From positions 3,892,501 through 3,956,500 of the forward strand of contig NZ_CP025096.1 of NCBI RefSeq assembly GCF_002831565.1: a DNA stretch of 64,000 nucleotides. Reading direction: 5' to 3'. Of the stretch, positions 43,627-52,855 are shown piece by piece (within the stretch, counting starts at the first letter, position 1; each line of letters begins with the position of its first letter). Under the pieces are notes generated by a model. That model did not search any database and was not told the origin of the DNA. It worked only from the letters and a program-made list of their open reading frames with translations. Source of the DNA: Spirosoma pollinicola (GTDB taxonomy: Bacteria; Bacteroidota; Bacteroidia; Cytophagales; Spirosomataceae). The position numbers were made by a program, and so were the translations under genes.

Positions 43627-45069
43627 ATGAAAAACCGTATAAACCTGTTCCAGCTTTGCCAGTTAATGGCCTGGGTGATTGTTGGTTTGTCTATGCACAA
43701 CGCCAGTGCCCAGGCTCCCAATTTTCAGAAAATGACGCCCGACGAACGGACGGCTTATATGAATAAAATGCGGGAGGCCAGTCAGGACGATTGGCAGAAG
43801 ATGATGGACAAGCTCAATCTGAAACTGCCCACATTGCCGCCCCCCGCCGATGATTCCAAACGCCCGCAGCAACTAAAGCCCAAAGAAGGTTCGAATAACT
43901 GGTTCGACGAAGCCGGAAATAATCACGTTCGGTCGGGGTGGGGGATTTGGACAAACTACGATGAAGCCAAAGCAAATAACTATAAACTGCCTGACCCCCT
44001 AACGTTGAAAAGCGGCAAGCCCGTAACAACGGCAGCTATGTGGTGGAAACAGCGTCGGCCCGAAATTCTGAATGATTACCTGACGGAGATTTACGGGAAA
44101 ACACCCACAAATACGCCTAAGGTAACGTTTGTATCTACCGGAACGGATAGTACCGTTTTAGCGGGCAAAGCCATTCGGAAAATGATCCTTGGCAGTATTG
44201 ATAACACCCGCTATCCATCGATAGCACCGAGTATTCCGGTTACGTATTACCGGCCGGTCAAAGCGTCGGGTAAAATTCCGTTGATGGTGATTGTGTGGGG
44301 ATCATTTCCGCAGCCCCTGGCCAACATCGAGAAACTAATTGATGCCGGTTGGGCCGTTGCAATGGTGAATACGGGTGCTATTCAGGCAGATAATGGTGGT
44401 GGTTTGCATGAGGGTATCATCGGACTAATGAACGGCGGCAAAGACCGCCAACCCGATGAGTGGGGCGTGTTGGCCGCGTGGAGTTGGGGCCTGAGCCGGG
44501 TACTTGACCACTTTGAAAAAGACAACGCCATCAATGCCAAACAGATCGGTATTCAGGGACATTCGCGCTGGGGCAAAACGGCCATGCTGGCTGGTGCACT
44601 GGACCCGCGTTGGGCCATCGTTTTCTCCAGTTGCTCGGGCTCGATGGGGGCTTCGTTAGAAAAGCGAAGCTGGGGCGAAACGATCGACAACGTAGCCGGT
44701 TCGGGCGAATACCACTGGATGGCAGGCAACTTCCTCAAATATGGCGGCAACTGGGCCGCTATGCCCGTTGATGCCCACGACCTGATAGCGCTCATTGCCC
44801 CTCGTCCGCTGTTCATTACGGGTGGCACGAAAGATAGCTGGGCTGATCCCAAAGGCGAGTTTCTGGCCTGCGTTGGAGCAAGCCCGGTTTATAACTTGCT
44901 CGGTAAAAAAGGCGTCGGAGCCACCGAAATGCCCGCGCCCGATGTGTCTCTGATCGATGGTGAACTGGCGTTCCGAAATCACGAAGGGGGCCATGTCGAC
45001 TCTCTCGACTGGCCGATTTTTCTGGAGTTTGCGAGGAAGGAGTTGAAGTTATCCCCTGTTCAAAAGTAA
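43627..45069 (+). CDS. CE15-like glucuronoyl esterase, secreted
   Basis: 480 residues with a signal peptide ending in ASAQ. The nucleophile motif GHSRWGKTAM is the GCSRxGK consensus of carbohydrate esterase family 15, in which the Arg stabilises the oxyanion. EKRSWGETIDNV and the final NHEGGHVDSLD supply acid and His. CE15 enzymes cut the ester between 4-O-methylglucuronate on xylan and lignin. The N-terminal region (residues 30-120) is a linker domain rich in Pro and Asp. Preceded and followed by nested palindromes. Confidence 0.87.
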   Translation: MKNRINLFQLCQLMAWVIVGLSMHNASAQAPNFQKMTPDERTAYMNKMREASQDDWQKMMDKLNLKLPTLPPPADDSKRPQQLKPKEGSNNWFDEAGNNHVRSGWGIWTNYDEAKANNYKLPDPLTLKSGKPVTTAAMWWKQRRPEILNDYLTEIYGKTPTNTPKVTFVSTGTDSTVLAGKAIRKMILGSIDNTRYPSIAPSIPVTYYRPVKASGKIPLMVIVWGSFPQPLANIEKLIDAGWAVAMVNTGAIQADNGGGLHEGIIGLMNGGKDRQPDEWGVLAAWSWGLSRVLDHFEKDNAINAKQIGIQGHSRWGKTAMLAGALDPRWAIVFSSCSGSMGASLEKRSWGETIDNVAGSGEYHWMAGNFLKYGGNWAAMPVDAHDLIALIAPRPLFITGGTKDSWADPKGEFLACVGASPVYNLLGKKGVGATEMPAPDVSLIDGELAFRNHEGGHVDSLDWPIFLEFARKELKLSPVQK

Positions 45070-45078
45070 TCGTTGGCT

Positions 45079-45141
45079 GTACCCACGGGCTTCAGCCCGT
45101 GATTGAATTACTATAATACACGGGCTTCAGCCCGTGGGTAC
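45079..45141. repeat. Nested inverted repeat before uxuA
   Basis: Two arms of 23 bases, GTACCCACGGGCTTCAGCCC and its reverse, 17 bases apart. The core CACGGGCTTCAGCCCGTG is a hairpin present in both arms. It begins 9 bases after the CE15 stop. Confidence 0.9.
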
Positions 45142-45187
45142 AACCACGAACCGTCATGTGATCAACCAAACAAGAAGTAGAGTAAAA

Positions 45188-46417
45188 ATGGGAATGTTAC
45201 AAACGATGCGGTGGTTCGGCGAATCCACGCTGGGCGCAAATGATCCGGTTTCGCTGATGGATATTCGGCAGGCGGGTTGTGCGGGGGTGGTTACGGCACT
45301 CCACCAGATTCCGGTGGGCGACCTGTGGACGGTTGAGGCCATAACTGAGCGCAAACAGCTTGTTGAAGCGGGCAATCAACAATACTCGCCCTTGCAATGG
45401 GCCGTTGTTGAGAGCTTGCCGGTTCACGAAGACATTAAAAAAGGTCGGCCAACCCGCGACGGATATATCGAGACATATAAACAGTCGATTCGAAACCTGG
45501 CGGCTTGTGGCATCAAAACGATTTGCTATAATTTCATGCCCGTACTGGACTGGTCGCGCACGAACCTCAATTACGAAATGCCCGATGGCTCACGGGCACT
45601 CCGGTTTGTGTGGGAAGACTTTGCCATCTTCGACCTGTGTATCCTCAAACGCCCCGGCGCCGAAGTCGATTACGAGTCCGAAATCAGCGAGTCGGCTCAC
45701 CAGAAATTTAGCCGAATGACAGATGGGCAGATTGCCGAATTGAGCAATATTGTCCTGCTGGGTTTACCCGGCTCCGAAGAAGCTTTCACGCTCGATACTT
45801 TTCAGGGATTATTGAACGAGTACACCACCATTGGCGATGCCGAACTGCGACAGAATCTGTATTACTTCATTCGGCAGGTAGCCCCCGTGGCGCAGGAAGT
45901 AGGCGTCAATCTGTGCATCCATCCCGATGATCCGCCATACCCATTGCTTGGTTTACCCCGCGTAGTCAGTACCGAAGTCGATTTGGCGCAATTGATGGCC
46001 GCCTGTGACGTAACAGCTAACGGCATTACATTCTGTACCGGTTCATTAGGCATTCGCCGGGATAATGATTTGGCTGGTATGATTCAGCGATTTGGCGAAC
46101 GGATTCATTTTATCCATTTACGCACAACGAAACGCGAAACGGCTGGTACGTTGAAGCGGCCCGGTAATTTTTACGAAGCCGACCATCTGGCGGGCGATGT
46201 CGATATGTATGCCGTCGTGAAAGCCATTGTGCTGGAACAAAAACGGCGTGAACAGCAGGGTATCGGCGAAACATCCATTCCCATGCGCCCCGACCATGGC
46301 CACCAGATGCTCGACGATTTACACAAAAAAACGTACCCCGGTTATTCGGCCATTGGCCGGTTGCGCGGACTGGCCGAAATCCGGGGGTTGGAAATGGGAA
46401 TCGAGCGAAGTTTGTAG
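45188..46417 (+). CDS. uxuA: Mannonate dehydratase
   Basis: About 409 residues. I use the ATG at 45188; an earlier GTG at 45134 lies inside the palindrome and gives an unlikely leader. TMRWFGE...DPVSLMDIRQAGCAGVVTALHQIPVG matches the start of UxuA. Later GIKTICYNFMPVLDWSRTNL, NLCIHPDDPPYPLLGLPRVV and GDVDMYAVVKAI hold the metal-binding residues (Cys, His). The enzyme converts D-mannonate to 2-keto-3-deoxygluconate in glucuronate breakdown. Confidence 0.95.
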   Translation: MGMLQTMRWFGESTLGANDPVSLMDIRQAGCAGVVTALHQIPVGDLWTVEAITERKQLVEAGNQQYSPLQWAVVESLPVHEDIKKGRPTRDGYIETYKQSIRNLAACGIKTICYNFMPVLDWSRTNLNYEMPDGSRALRFVWEDFAIFDLCILKRPGAEVDYESEISESAHQKFSRMTDGQIAELSNIVLLGLPGSEEAFTLDTFQGLLNEYTTIGDAELRQNLYYFIRQVAPVAQEVGVNLCIHPDDPPYPLLGLPRVVSTEVDLAQLMAACDVTANGITFCTGSLGIRRDNDLAGMIQRFGERIHFIHLRTTKRETAGTLKRPGNFYEADHLAGDVDMYAVVKAIVLEQKRREQQGIGETSIPMRPDHGHQMLDDLHKKTYPGYSAIGRLRGLAEIRGLEMGIERSL

Positions 46418-46427
46418 TGGAATAGAC

Positions 46428-46455
46428 TCTGGCGCGGGTATTTACCCGCGCCAGA
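46428..46455. repeat. Short hairpin after uxuA
   Basis: Perfect 13-base arms TCTGGCGCGGGTA / TACCCGCGCCAGA around TT, 11 bases past the stop and 13 before the next ATG. Confidence 0.85.
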
Positions 46456-46467
46456 ACCCTGCTGAAA

Positions 46468-48570
46468 ATGAAACGAATACTACTCTGTCTATTATTTATT
46501 AGTCATCTGGCCTCCGCAGACGACGGCTATCGCCTATGGCTGAAATACAACCTTATTAAAGACGTGCCCAAACGGGAAGCTTATGCCCGTTCGGCGCAGT
46601 TCATCGCGTTAACTGGCACAAGCCCGATTCTGAAATCGGCCGCCGAGGAATTGCAAACGGGCTTGCAGGGCTTACTGGGAAAGACGGTTCCCATTATCGC
46701 CAATGCCGGCAATCGGACGGGAGGTATTGTTCTGACGAACGCTTCGGGTGCTGATGTACAGACGCTGACAAAGGAAGGGTATAAACTCGCCAGCCGGAAA
46801 GGAAGCAATATTACGGTTTCGGGTAAAACCGACTCAGGCGTATTGTATGGCGTTTTTGCGCTGCTTCGGCAACTGCAAACGGGGCAGGCAATAGACAACC
46901 TTTCACTCGCCGGCAATCCCAAAATTCAATACCGACTTCTCAATCACTGGGACAACACCAACGGCACCATCGAGCGCGGATATGCCGGTGAATCGCTCTG
47001 GAAATGGTATGAATTACCCGCCACCGTTGACCCGCGCTACCGCGATTATGCCCGTGCCAACGCGTCGCTGGGTATCAACGGAACGGTTGTCAACAACGTC
47101 AATGCCAGCGCTCGCTTTCTGACTGCCGAGTACATTGAAAAAGTTGCCACTTTAGCGAACGTGTTCCGCCCGTATGGCATACGAATTTATTTGTCCGTTT
47201 ATTTCCCGGCTCCCAAAGTTATTGGTGGACTAAAAACTGCTGACCCGCTCGATCCGGAAGTGAAGAAATGGTGGGCCGACAAAACCAACGAAATTTACAA
47301 ACTCATCCCTGATTTCGGTGGCTTCCTAGTGAAGGCCAACTCCGAAGGCGAACCCGGTCCACAGGATTACAGGCGAAACCATGCCGATGGGGCCAACATG
47401 CTGGCTGAAGCCTTAGCGCCTTACGACGGTATCGTGATGTGGCGGGCCTTCGTCTACAAAGCCGACCCTAAGTCGGATCGTTTTAAAGCTGCTCATGAGG
47501 AATTTACCCCTCTGGATGGCCAATTTGACAAAAAAGTGATTGTGCAGGTAAAGAACGGGCCGATTGATTTTCAGCCCCGTGAACCCTTTTCGCCCCTGTT
47601 TGGGAATATGCCCAAAACACCCCTGTCGATGGAGTTTCAGGTCACGCAGGAGTACACTGGTTTTGCGACCCATTGGGTATATGAAGCACCGATTTTTAAG
47701 GAATGCCTGGAGACCGATACCTATGTAAAAGGCAAAGGCTCTACTGTTGCCAAGGTGATTGATGGTAGTCTGCACCAGTACACCATGACAGCCATTGCGG
47801 GGGTAGCCAACACGGGTACCGACCGCAACTGGACCGGTAACTCAATGGCTCAAGCCAACTGGTACGCCTATGGGCGACTGGCCTGGGATCACACCTTATC
47901 GTCGGAAAACATTGCCGACGAATGGGTGAAGATGACGCTCACCAGCGAGCCAAAAGCCGTGAAGACGATTACGGATTTGATGATGCGGTCAAGGGAAATT
48001 TACGTCGATTACAACACACCTTTGGGACTATCACGGCCGTGGTCGGGTGTGCATTTTGCGCCCGAACCCTGGCAGGAAAAGAGCGTTCGCCCCGACTGGA
48101 CAGCCATTTATTACCACCGGGCCGACTCCATCGGGCTCGGCTTCGACCGAACTGCAACGGGCAGCAATGCCCTGGCGCAGTACCGGCCAGAAGTGCAGAA
48201 GCAGTGGAACAACCCCGAAACCTGCCCGCTGCCCTATCTGCTCTGGTTTCACCACGTACCCTGGACAAAGAAGCTAAGCACCGGCCGAACCCTTTGGGAT
48301 GAACTCTGCACTCGTTTCTACACCGGCGCAGACTCTGTAGGCTGGATGCAAAAGCAGTGGGCACAGGTGGAATCGGCCGTTGACCCGGTTATTTTTGCCG
48401 ACGTAACGGGCCGACTGGCAACCCAGCACAAAGAGGCCATCTGGTGGCGCGATTCGTGGGTGTTGTATCTGCAAACCTATTCAAAACAACCCATTCCAGC
48501 CCCGTTCAAGAAGCCAGACCGGACGTTGGAGGATGTGAAAGCCTTATCCGAAATTTATAAATTACGCTAG
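46468..48570 (+). CDS. Alpha-glucuronidase, glycoside hydrolase family 67
   Basis: 700 residues with an N-terminal signal (ILLCLLFISHLASA). The N-terminal domain is a beta sandwich (residues about 25-140), then the TIM barrel: YRLLNHWDNTNGTIERGYAG, VKANSEGEPGPQDYRRNHAD (general acid Glu), QVKNGPIDFQPREPFSPLFG and LSMEFQVTQEYTGF (catalytic Asp/Glu pair). The third domain has RPWSGVHFAPEPWQ and the HHVPW motif. GH67 removes glucuronic acid from the ends of xylo-oligosaccharides, feeding UxuA. A 13-base hairpin separates it from uxuA, and the next gene overlaps its stop by one base. Confidence 0.95.
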   Translation: MKRILLCLLFISHLASADDGYRLWLKYNLIKDVPKREAYARSAQFIALTGTSPILKSAAEELQTGLQGLLGKTVPIIANAGNRTGGIVLTNASGADVQTLTKEGYKLASRKGSNITVSGKTDSGVLYGVFALLRQLQTGQAIDNLSLAGNPKIQYRLLNHWDNTNGTIERGYAGESLWKWYELPATVDPRYRDYARANASLGINGTVVNNVNASARFLTAEYIEKVATLANVFRPYGIRIYLSVYFPAPKVIGGLKTADPLDPEVKKWWADKTNEIYKLIPDFGGFLVKANSEGEPGPQDYRRNHADGANMLAEALAPYDGIVMWRAFVYKADPKSDRFKAAHEEFTPLDGQFDKKVIVQVKNGPIDFQPREPFSPLFGNMPKTPLSMEFQVTQEYTGFATHWVYEAPIFKECLETDTYVKGKGSTVAKVIDGSLHQYTMTAIAGVANTGTDRNWTGNSMAQANWYAYGRLAWDHTLSSENIADEWVKMTLTSEPKAVKTITDLMMRSREIYVDYNTPLGLSRPWSGVHFAPEPWQEKSVRPDWTAIYYHRADSIGLGFDRTATGSNALAQYRPEVQKQWNNPETCPLPYLLWFHHVPWTKKLSTGRTLWDELCTRFYTGADSVGWMQKQWAQVESAVDPVIFADVTGRLATQHKEAIWWRDSWVLYLQTYSKQPIPAPFKKPDRTLEDVKALSEIYKLR

Positions 48571-49343
48571 TGGAACAACTACAAAATCAATCCGTTTTCT
48601 CGCTCGATGGTAAACTCGCTCTGATTACAGGCGGTGGTAGTGGTATAGGCTTCGATATTGCCCGTTGTATGGTGCAGGCTGGTGGCCGTGTCGTCATAAC
48701 CGGTCGGAGGGAGCTACCCTTACAGGAAGCTATTGCTCAGCTGGGCGAGCGGGCGCATTATATGGTCAACGACGTAACCGAACGGGCGTTGCTGGACGAC
48801 CTCGTCGAACGCATCGAAACCATGTACGGCCCCATTGACACGCTGGTCAATAATGCGGGAATTAATATGAAGAAACCCGCTTTAGAAGTTACTGATGAAG
48901 ATTTTGACCGGATTGTACATACCAATCTGAACTCAGTTTTTAGCCTGACCCGGGCCTGTGCCAAACGGATGATGGCCCGCCAACGGGGCTCTATTATCAT
49001 GATCTCGTCGATGGCAGCCTACTATGGTATCGACCGGGTAGCTGCCTATGCGGCCTCAAAATCAGGGGTCGAGGGGATGGTGAAAGTGCTGGCATCGGAG
49101 TTTTCGGGCAACGGTGTTCGGGTTAATGCTATTGCGCCGGGCTTCATCGAAACGGCCATGAGCAAAACGGCAATGGGTGGCGACCCCGACCGCTTTGCCC
49201 GCGCCATGCGCCGGACCCCGATGGGTAAATTTGGTCAACCCGAAGACATTGGCTGGGCTGCCGTTTTCCTGGCGTCCGAAGCGGCAAAGTACATTACAGG
49301 CGCTTCATTGCCGGTCGATGGGGGTAATTCGATTGGGTTTTAG
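48570..49343 (+). CDS. SDR oxidoreductase, likely sugar-acid dehydrogenase
   Basis: 257 residues. Starts at a GTG that overlaps the GH67 stop (TAGTG), so translation is coupled. Rossmann signature LITGGGSGIGFDIARCMVQAGG binds NAD(P), NNAG follows, and the active site Ser...Tyr-x3-Lys is MISSMAAYYGIDRVAAYAASKSG. Similar to gluconate 5-dehydrogenase and KduD-type enzymes. No uxuB is present in the window, so it may convert fructuronate to mannonate or act on ketodeoxygluconate. That step is inferred from position. Confidence 0.88.
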   Translation: MEQLQNQSVFSLDGKLALITGGGSGIGFDIARCMVQAGGRVVITGRRELPLQEAIAQLGERAHYMVNDVTERALLDDLVERIETMYGPIDTLVNNAGINMKKPALEVTDEDFDRIVHTNLNSVFSLTRACAKRMMARQRGSIIMISSMAAYYGIDRVAAYAASKSGVEGMVKVLASEFSGNGVRVNAIAPGFIETAMSKTAMGGDPDRFARAMRRTPMGKFGQPEDIGWAAVFLASEAAKYITGASLPVDGGNSIGF

Positions 49344-49345
49344 TT

Positions 49346-49385
49346 ATACGATGGTGTCATGTTTAAAGACATGATACCATCGTAT
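49346..49385. repeat. Inverted repeat between SDR and HepT genes
   Basis: 17-base arms ATACGATGGTGTCATGT and ACATGATACCATCGTAT around 6 bases, with one G-T mismatch. It starts 3 bases after the SDR stop and separates convergent genes, so it is likely a bidirectional terminator. Confidence 0.75.
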
Positions 49386-49400
49386 GAAAGTCGACTGGTA

Positions 49401-49754
49401 TCACTCTAAGAATTGTTCTGCAAGAATTCGTTCGACAGTTTGCCTGAGCGGGTCTAATTTTTGGGTTGTAATATCCCATAGCAGTTCAAGGTCGATACCA
49501 AAATATTCATGCGTGACAAAGTGGCGAAAAGCAATGATTTTTCGCCATTCGGTTTCAGGAGCCGACTCTTTAAGCGGCACAGATAAATGATTAGCCGCTT
49601 CACCGATTATTTCCAATTGTCGTTCAAGCGCAAAACGAAACATCGGTTCCTCATAAAGAGATTATTTAGAGCGATCTGCTACGAATTCGTCAACGTAGTC
49701 AATCGCCTGGAGCATATGTAATAATCGAGCTTTATCGTCAAGCAGCCTTCTCAT
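49401..49754 (-). pseudogene. hepT: HepT-like HEPN ribonuclease toxin with in-frame TAA
   Basis: Starting at ATG 49754 the frame reads RLLDDKARLLHMLQAIDYVDE and meets TAA at 49664-49662, then continues in the same frame to 49401, giving a normal HepT length (about 117 residues) if read through. The catalytic RX4HXY motif, RHFVTHEYF, lies after the stop. From the ATG at 49643 only an 80-residue fragment lacking the first helix would be made. HepT cleaves RNA, and its partner MntA silences it by AMPylating the Tyr. The start overlaps the MntA gene by 17 bases. Confidence 0.82.
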
Positions 49755-50031
49755 AAATTAATTGCTTTTCCTGATCAATAAAAGGCTTTATAAAAGGTGA
49801 AAGGCCATTGGCACTAACCAAATCAACGGTCATGTTCAGCAAGGCTGAGAGTTGTTCCTGCATATCTAAAAACTGATAAAAATCAGCGCCCTGTTCATAA
49901 TCAAGTTCAACTAAAATATCAATGTCACTATCTTTCGTTTGTTCACCCCGAGCCGCTGAACCAAATAAATAAGCGCGTTTTACGGGCTGGTTTCGAAAAT
50001 ACGGTATGAGTTGAGGAAACATAGCTGACAT
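49738..50031 (-). CDS. mntA: MntA-like nucleotidyltransferase antitoxin
   Basis: 97 residues with the minimal nucleotidyltransferase motif GSX10DXD (GSAARGEQTKDSDIDILVEL). The third catalytic Asp is VDLVSAN. MntA adds AMP to the HepT Tyr in the RX4HXY motif. It is first in a two-gene unit with hepT. The gene seems intact while the toxin is not. Confidence 0.9.
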   Translation of the reverse strand: MSAMFPQLIPYFRNQPVKRAYLFGSAARGEQTKDSDIDILVELDYEQGADFYQFLDMQEQLSALLNMTVDLVSANGLSPFIKPFIDQEKQLIYEKAA

Positions 50032-50180
50032 GGTTTAGTAGAATGGAAAGTTATCAGAATAAGTCCAGTTTGCCAATTCCACTGAAGTCGACTCGTGGGA
50101 AAGTATAAGACAACAAGAAGGGCATATTATGAAGTTGTGAAATTTTAGGCCGTAACATCGGCAAAACAAGGTCGTGTACT

Positions 50181-50187
50181 TACTTTG
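50181..50187 (+). promoter_or_regulatory. Possible -7 element of the phosphodiesterase gene
   Basis: TACTTTG fits the TAnnTTTG consensus and lies 18 bases before the ATG. No good TTG element at the -33 position was seen. Confidence 0.35.
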
Positions 50188-50204
50188 GGGTTTCTTTATA
50201 TGCT

Positions 50205-51449
50205 ATGCAACGACTCACCACTCAATACATACTTCTCGGCATTTTTCCACTTGTCTTCCAGGTAAGCCTGGCGCAAACCAAGCCCAAAAAAGCTTTGTTT
50301 GTTATTGTCGATGGTATTCCGGCTGATGTGATTGAAAAGCAAGCCACACCAAATCTAAAAGCCATTGCCAAAGAAGGAGGGTATGCACGAGCTTATGTGG
50401 GTGGGCAAAAAAGTACGTATTCTCAAACCCCAACCATCTCGGCGGTGGGTTATAACAGCCTGCTAACGAGTACCTGGGTGAATAAGCACAATGTGTGGGA
50501 CAACAGTATAAAAGCTCCGAATTATCAGTACTGGACGATTTTTCGCTTCTTCGAAAAACAGTATCCGCAAAAGAAAACCGCCGTTTTCTCTACGTGGCTC
50601 GACAACCGTACCAAGCTCATTGGCGAAGACCTGCCCCAAACGGGTCACCTTCGAATCGATTATTCATTCGATGGACTTGAGCGCGATACCCTGCTTTTTC
50701 GGCACGATAAAGAGTCGGAATATATCCATCAAATTGATGAGAAGGTTGTGAATGAAGCGACCCGTTACATCCGCGACGAAAGCCCTGATCTGACCTGGGT
50801 CTATCTCGAATATACCGACGATATGGGGCATAAATACGGCGATAGTGAGCAATTTTATAAAGCCGTTAAGATCATGGACGATCAAATGGGGAGGCTGTGG
50901 CAATCAATCCAATATCGGCAAAAAACGTTTGGCGAAGACTGGCAGCTGTTCATCACCACCGACCACGGGCGCAGTGCCGATACGGGTAAAAATCACGGCG
51001 GGCAGTCAGACCGGGAGCGAAATACGTGGATCGTGACCAACGCTAAAGAACTGAACACTCAGTTTAAAAAGAATACCCCTGCAATTGTCGACATCATGCC
51101 AACGATGGCCCGCCACCTGCAACTGACAATTCCTAAAGAACAGGCCTTTGAACTGGACGGTGTTCCGCTCACGGGCAAGCTGTCGATTACGGAACCAGTC
51201 GTCAAAAAAGAAGGGCAAAAAATTTCGCTTGGCTGGAAAGCTGTAGAGCCTGAAGGGACGGTAAAAGTCTGGGTCTCCACCACTAACCACTTCGAAGAGG
51301 GCAAGCGCGACGACTATACCCTACTGGCCGAAGTACCCGCAAAAAACGAAGCCACAACTATTGATGTATTGGCATTGCCAAAAGGCTTTTACAAAATTGT
51401 GTTGGAAGGGCGGTATAATGCCCTTTCGAGATGGATTGTTGACAAGTAG
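50205..51449 (+). CDS. Alkaline phosphatase-family phosphodiesterase, secreted
   Basis: 414 residues with a signal peptide ending near VSLAQ. The N-terminal [13 protein letters not shown] supplies the first metal Asp, [15 protein letters not shown] the Thr nucleophile typical of nucleotide pyrophosphatases/phosphodiesterases, DDMGHKYG and [16 protein letters not shown] further metal ligands. The last 80 residues form an immunoglobulin-like module ([18 protein letters not shown]). The substrate, for example a phosphodiester or nucleotide sugar, is unknown. Convergent with the DUF2147 gene. Confidence 0.88.
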   Translation: MQRLTTQYILLGIFPLVFQVSLAQTKPKKALFVIVDGIPADVIEKQATPNLKAIAKEGGYARAYVGGQKSTYSQTPTISAVGYNSLLTSTWVNKHNVWDNSIKAPNYQYWTIFRFFEKQYPQKKTAVFSTWLDNRTKLIGEDLPQTGHLRIDYSFDGLERDTLLFRHDKESEYIHQIDEKVVNEATRYIRDESPDLTWVYLEYTDDMGHKYGDSEQFYKAVKIMDDQMGRLWQSIQYRQKTFGEDWQLFITTDHGRSADTGKNHGGQSDRERNTWIVTNAKELNTQFKKNTPAIVDIMPTMARHLQLTIPKEQAFELDGVPLTGKLSITEPVVKKEGQKISLGWKAVEPEGTVKVWVSTTNHFEEGKRDDYTLLAEVPAKNEATTIDVLALPKGFYKIVLEGRYNALSRWIVDK

Positions 51450-51513
51450 TAGTACCGACCGTCCCGGTCGGCTGAGAAAACCTGTCACGGCCGACCGGGA
51501 CGGTCGGTACTAC
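51449..51513. repeat. Nested inverted repeat joining two convergent stop codons
   Basis: 24-base perfect arms starting GTAGTACCGACCGTCCCGGT, 17 bases apart. The left arm takes in the last base of the phosphodiesterase stop, the right arm the stop of the convergent DUF2147 gene (TAG at 51512-51510). Each arm is a hairpin. Confidence 0.9.
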
Positions 51514-51965
51514 TTCACCCGCGTCCAGGTTTTGGATTTCCCCAAAAAGCTAAGCCCCATTACATAGCCTCTAAGATCAATTGAGTTGGCATCCTTGATT
51601 GTTACTTCGCAGTTATAGGTTTTGCCATCTTCGGGATTGTAAATCTCGCCATCTCCCCAAATATTGTTGCCTTTGTAGACTAGGTTCGTTACCAGCACAA
51701 GGTTCATAAGGGGGCGATTACGCAGTTTTTCATTGGGGTTCTCTTTGTCTACTTTAGGTTTGTTGGTAGCTGGGTCATTGGGTTCCAGCATCCAGACCAG
51801 TTTGCCAAAATACTTGTTGCCCTGTTTATAGATCTGAACCTGATTTCTCTTTTTAGAACTAAGCCATTTACCCTCTATTGCATCGGGGCCATCGGACTGG
51901 TGTGCGAATGAGGCTACTGAAAAGCAAGTTAGCAGGAGTAGTAAGGTTAAGCGAAACGGGTTCAT
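51510..51965 (-). CDS. DUF2147 family secreted protein
   Basis: 151 residues, signal peptide ending near SFAHQ. EGKWLSSKKRNQVQIYKQGNKY, FGKLVWMLEP, GDGEIYNPEDGKTYNCEVTI and LRGYVMGLSFLGKSKTWTR are hallmarks of DUF2147, small envelope proteins of unknown function that are common in Bacteroidota. It ends inside a shared palindrome. Confidence 0.9.
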   Translation of the reverse strand: MNPFRLTLLLLLTCFSVASFAHQSDGPDAIEGKWLSSKKRNQVQIYKQGNKYFGKLVWMLEPNDPATNKPKVDKENPNEKLRNRPLMNLVLVTNLVYKGNNIWGDGEIYNPEDGKTYNCEVTIKDANSIDLRGYVMGLSFLGKSKTWTRVK

Positions 51966-52134
51966 ACGTGAGTGTTTTGGTATATAAACGTACGAAAAAA
52001 GGTTTTGTCGATTCCGGTACGATTAAATTTATGATAAACAGGACATCTCCAAGGGGGAGGATGATCGACTCTGTGGCTGTTGGACATGATTGATCCCGCA
52101 CTGTTTAATCCTGGCTAAAAATAAATAAGAAGGG

Positions 52135-52256
52135 AAAAAGGGTTTAACCACAGAGGCCCCGCAACGGCGGACCGCAAAGAGCACAGAGGTTCAGCGGGGT
52201 AGAACTTTGCTCTTTGCGGTCCGCCGTTGCGGGGCCTCTGTGGTTAAACCCTTTTT
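52135..52256. repeat. 49-base perfect inverted repeat
   Basis: Arms 52135-52183 and 52208-52256 pair over 49 bases (AAAAAGGGTTTAACCACAGA... ) around 24 bases, the longest stem in the window. It lies after the gene at 52276 and before the start of the DUF2147 gene. Confidence 0.92.
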
Positions 52257-52275
52257 CTTTTTCTCGACGTCTTTA

Positions 52276-52740
52276 CTAATGCATTTCTTTCAACGAAACC
52301 CAGTACAACCCGGCAAAGAGTATACTGAAAAACACACCAAATGACGTATTTAGTGCCCCGAAACCTGCCAGCGCAACCGGTAGAACAAGGCCGATGACGA
52401 CGCCACCAACATAAATCCAGAATCCAAGTTTTCGCAGCCGAAACATCATAACAGCACCAACGAGCGTCAGCAGGCAATACGCAAATTGAGCAATAGCCAA
52501 CAGCTTAATTTGATCCGGATCGCCGGGAATTGGACCGTCGCCGGATGACCGATCTTCGAAATACTTCTTCTCCGGCTCTTTGTCCTGCTTTTGGATTGGT
52601 TTTGATTTTTCATCGCCCCCAACATAGATCGTTTGTGCAACAGCATCGGATTGTAAAAAGGAAACCACCGCATCAGATAGGCCCCAGGCACAACTAAGGA
52701 AGGTAAGAATACAGAGGAGAGTTAAAAATTGAGAACGCAT
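52276..52740 (-). CDS. Small membrane protein of unknown function
   Basis: 154 residues from the ATG at 52740 (the frame also opens at 52755). Four hydrophobic segments: FLTLLCILTFLSCAWGLSDA, then LLAIAQFAYCLLTLVGAVMMF, FWIYVGGVVIGLVLPVALAG and FGVFFSILFAGLYWVS. The loop between the first two is rich in Lys, Asp and Pro (DEKSKPIQKQDKEPEKKYF). No family recognised. Confidence 0.7.
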   Translation of the reverse strand: MRSQFLTLLCILTFLSCAWGLSDAVVSFLQSDAVAQTIYVGGDEKSKPIQKQDKEPEKKYFEDRSSGDGPIPGDPDQIKLLAIAQFAYCLLTLVGAVMMFRLRKLGFWIYVGGVVIGLVLPVALAGFGALNTSFGVFFSILFAGLYWVSLKEMH

Positions 52741-52745
52741 AGGTA

Positions 52746-52797
52746 GTGCGGACATCCTGTCCGCAAGAGAGAATTTAAACGGACAAGGATGTCCACG
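52746..52797. repeat. Inverted repeat GTGCGGACATCCTGTCCGC
   Basis: Two hairpin-like arms (TGCGGACATCCTGTCCGCA and ACGGACAAGGATGTCCAC) in opposite orientation 13 bases apart. It lies between the divergent genes at 52276 and 52856, and the start region of the former overlaps it. Confidence 0.7.
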
Positions 52798-52855
52798 TTA
52801 CAAAAACCTTATTTTCGCGGCTGAGTTTCTTTCACAACAACGAAATCCAAATCAG

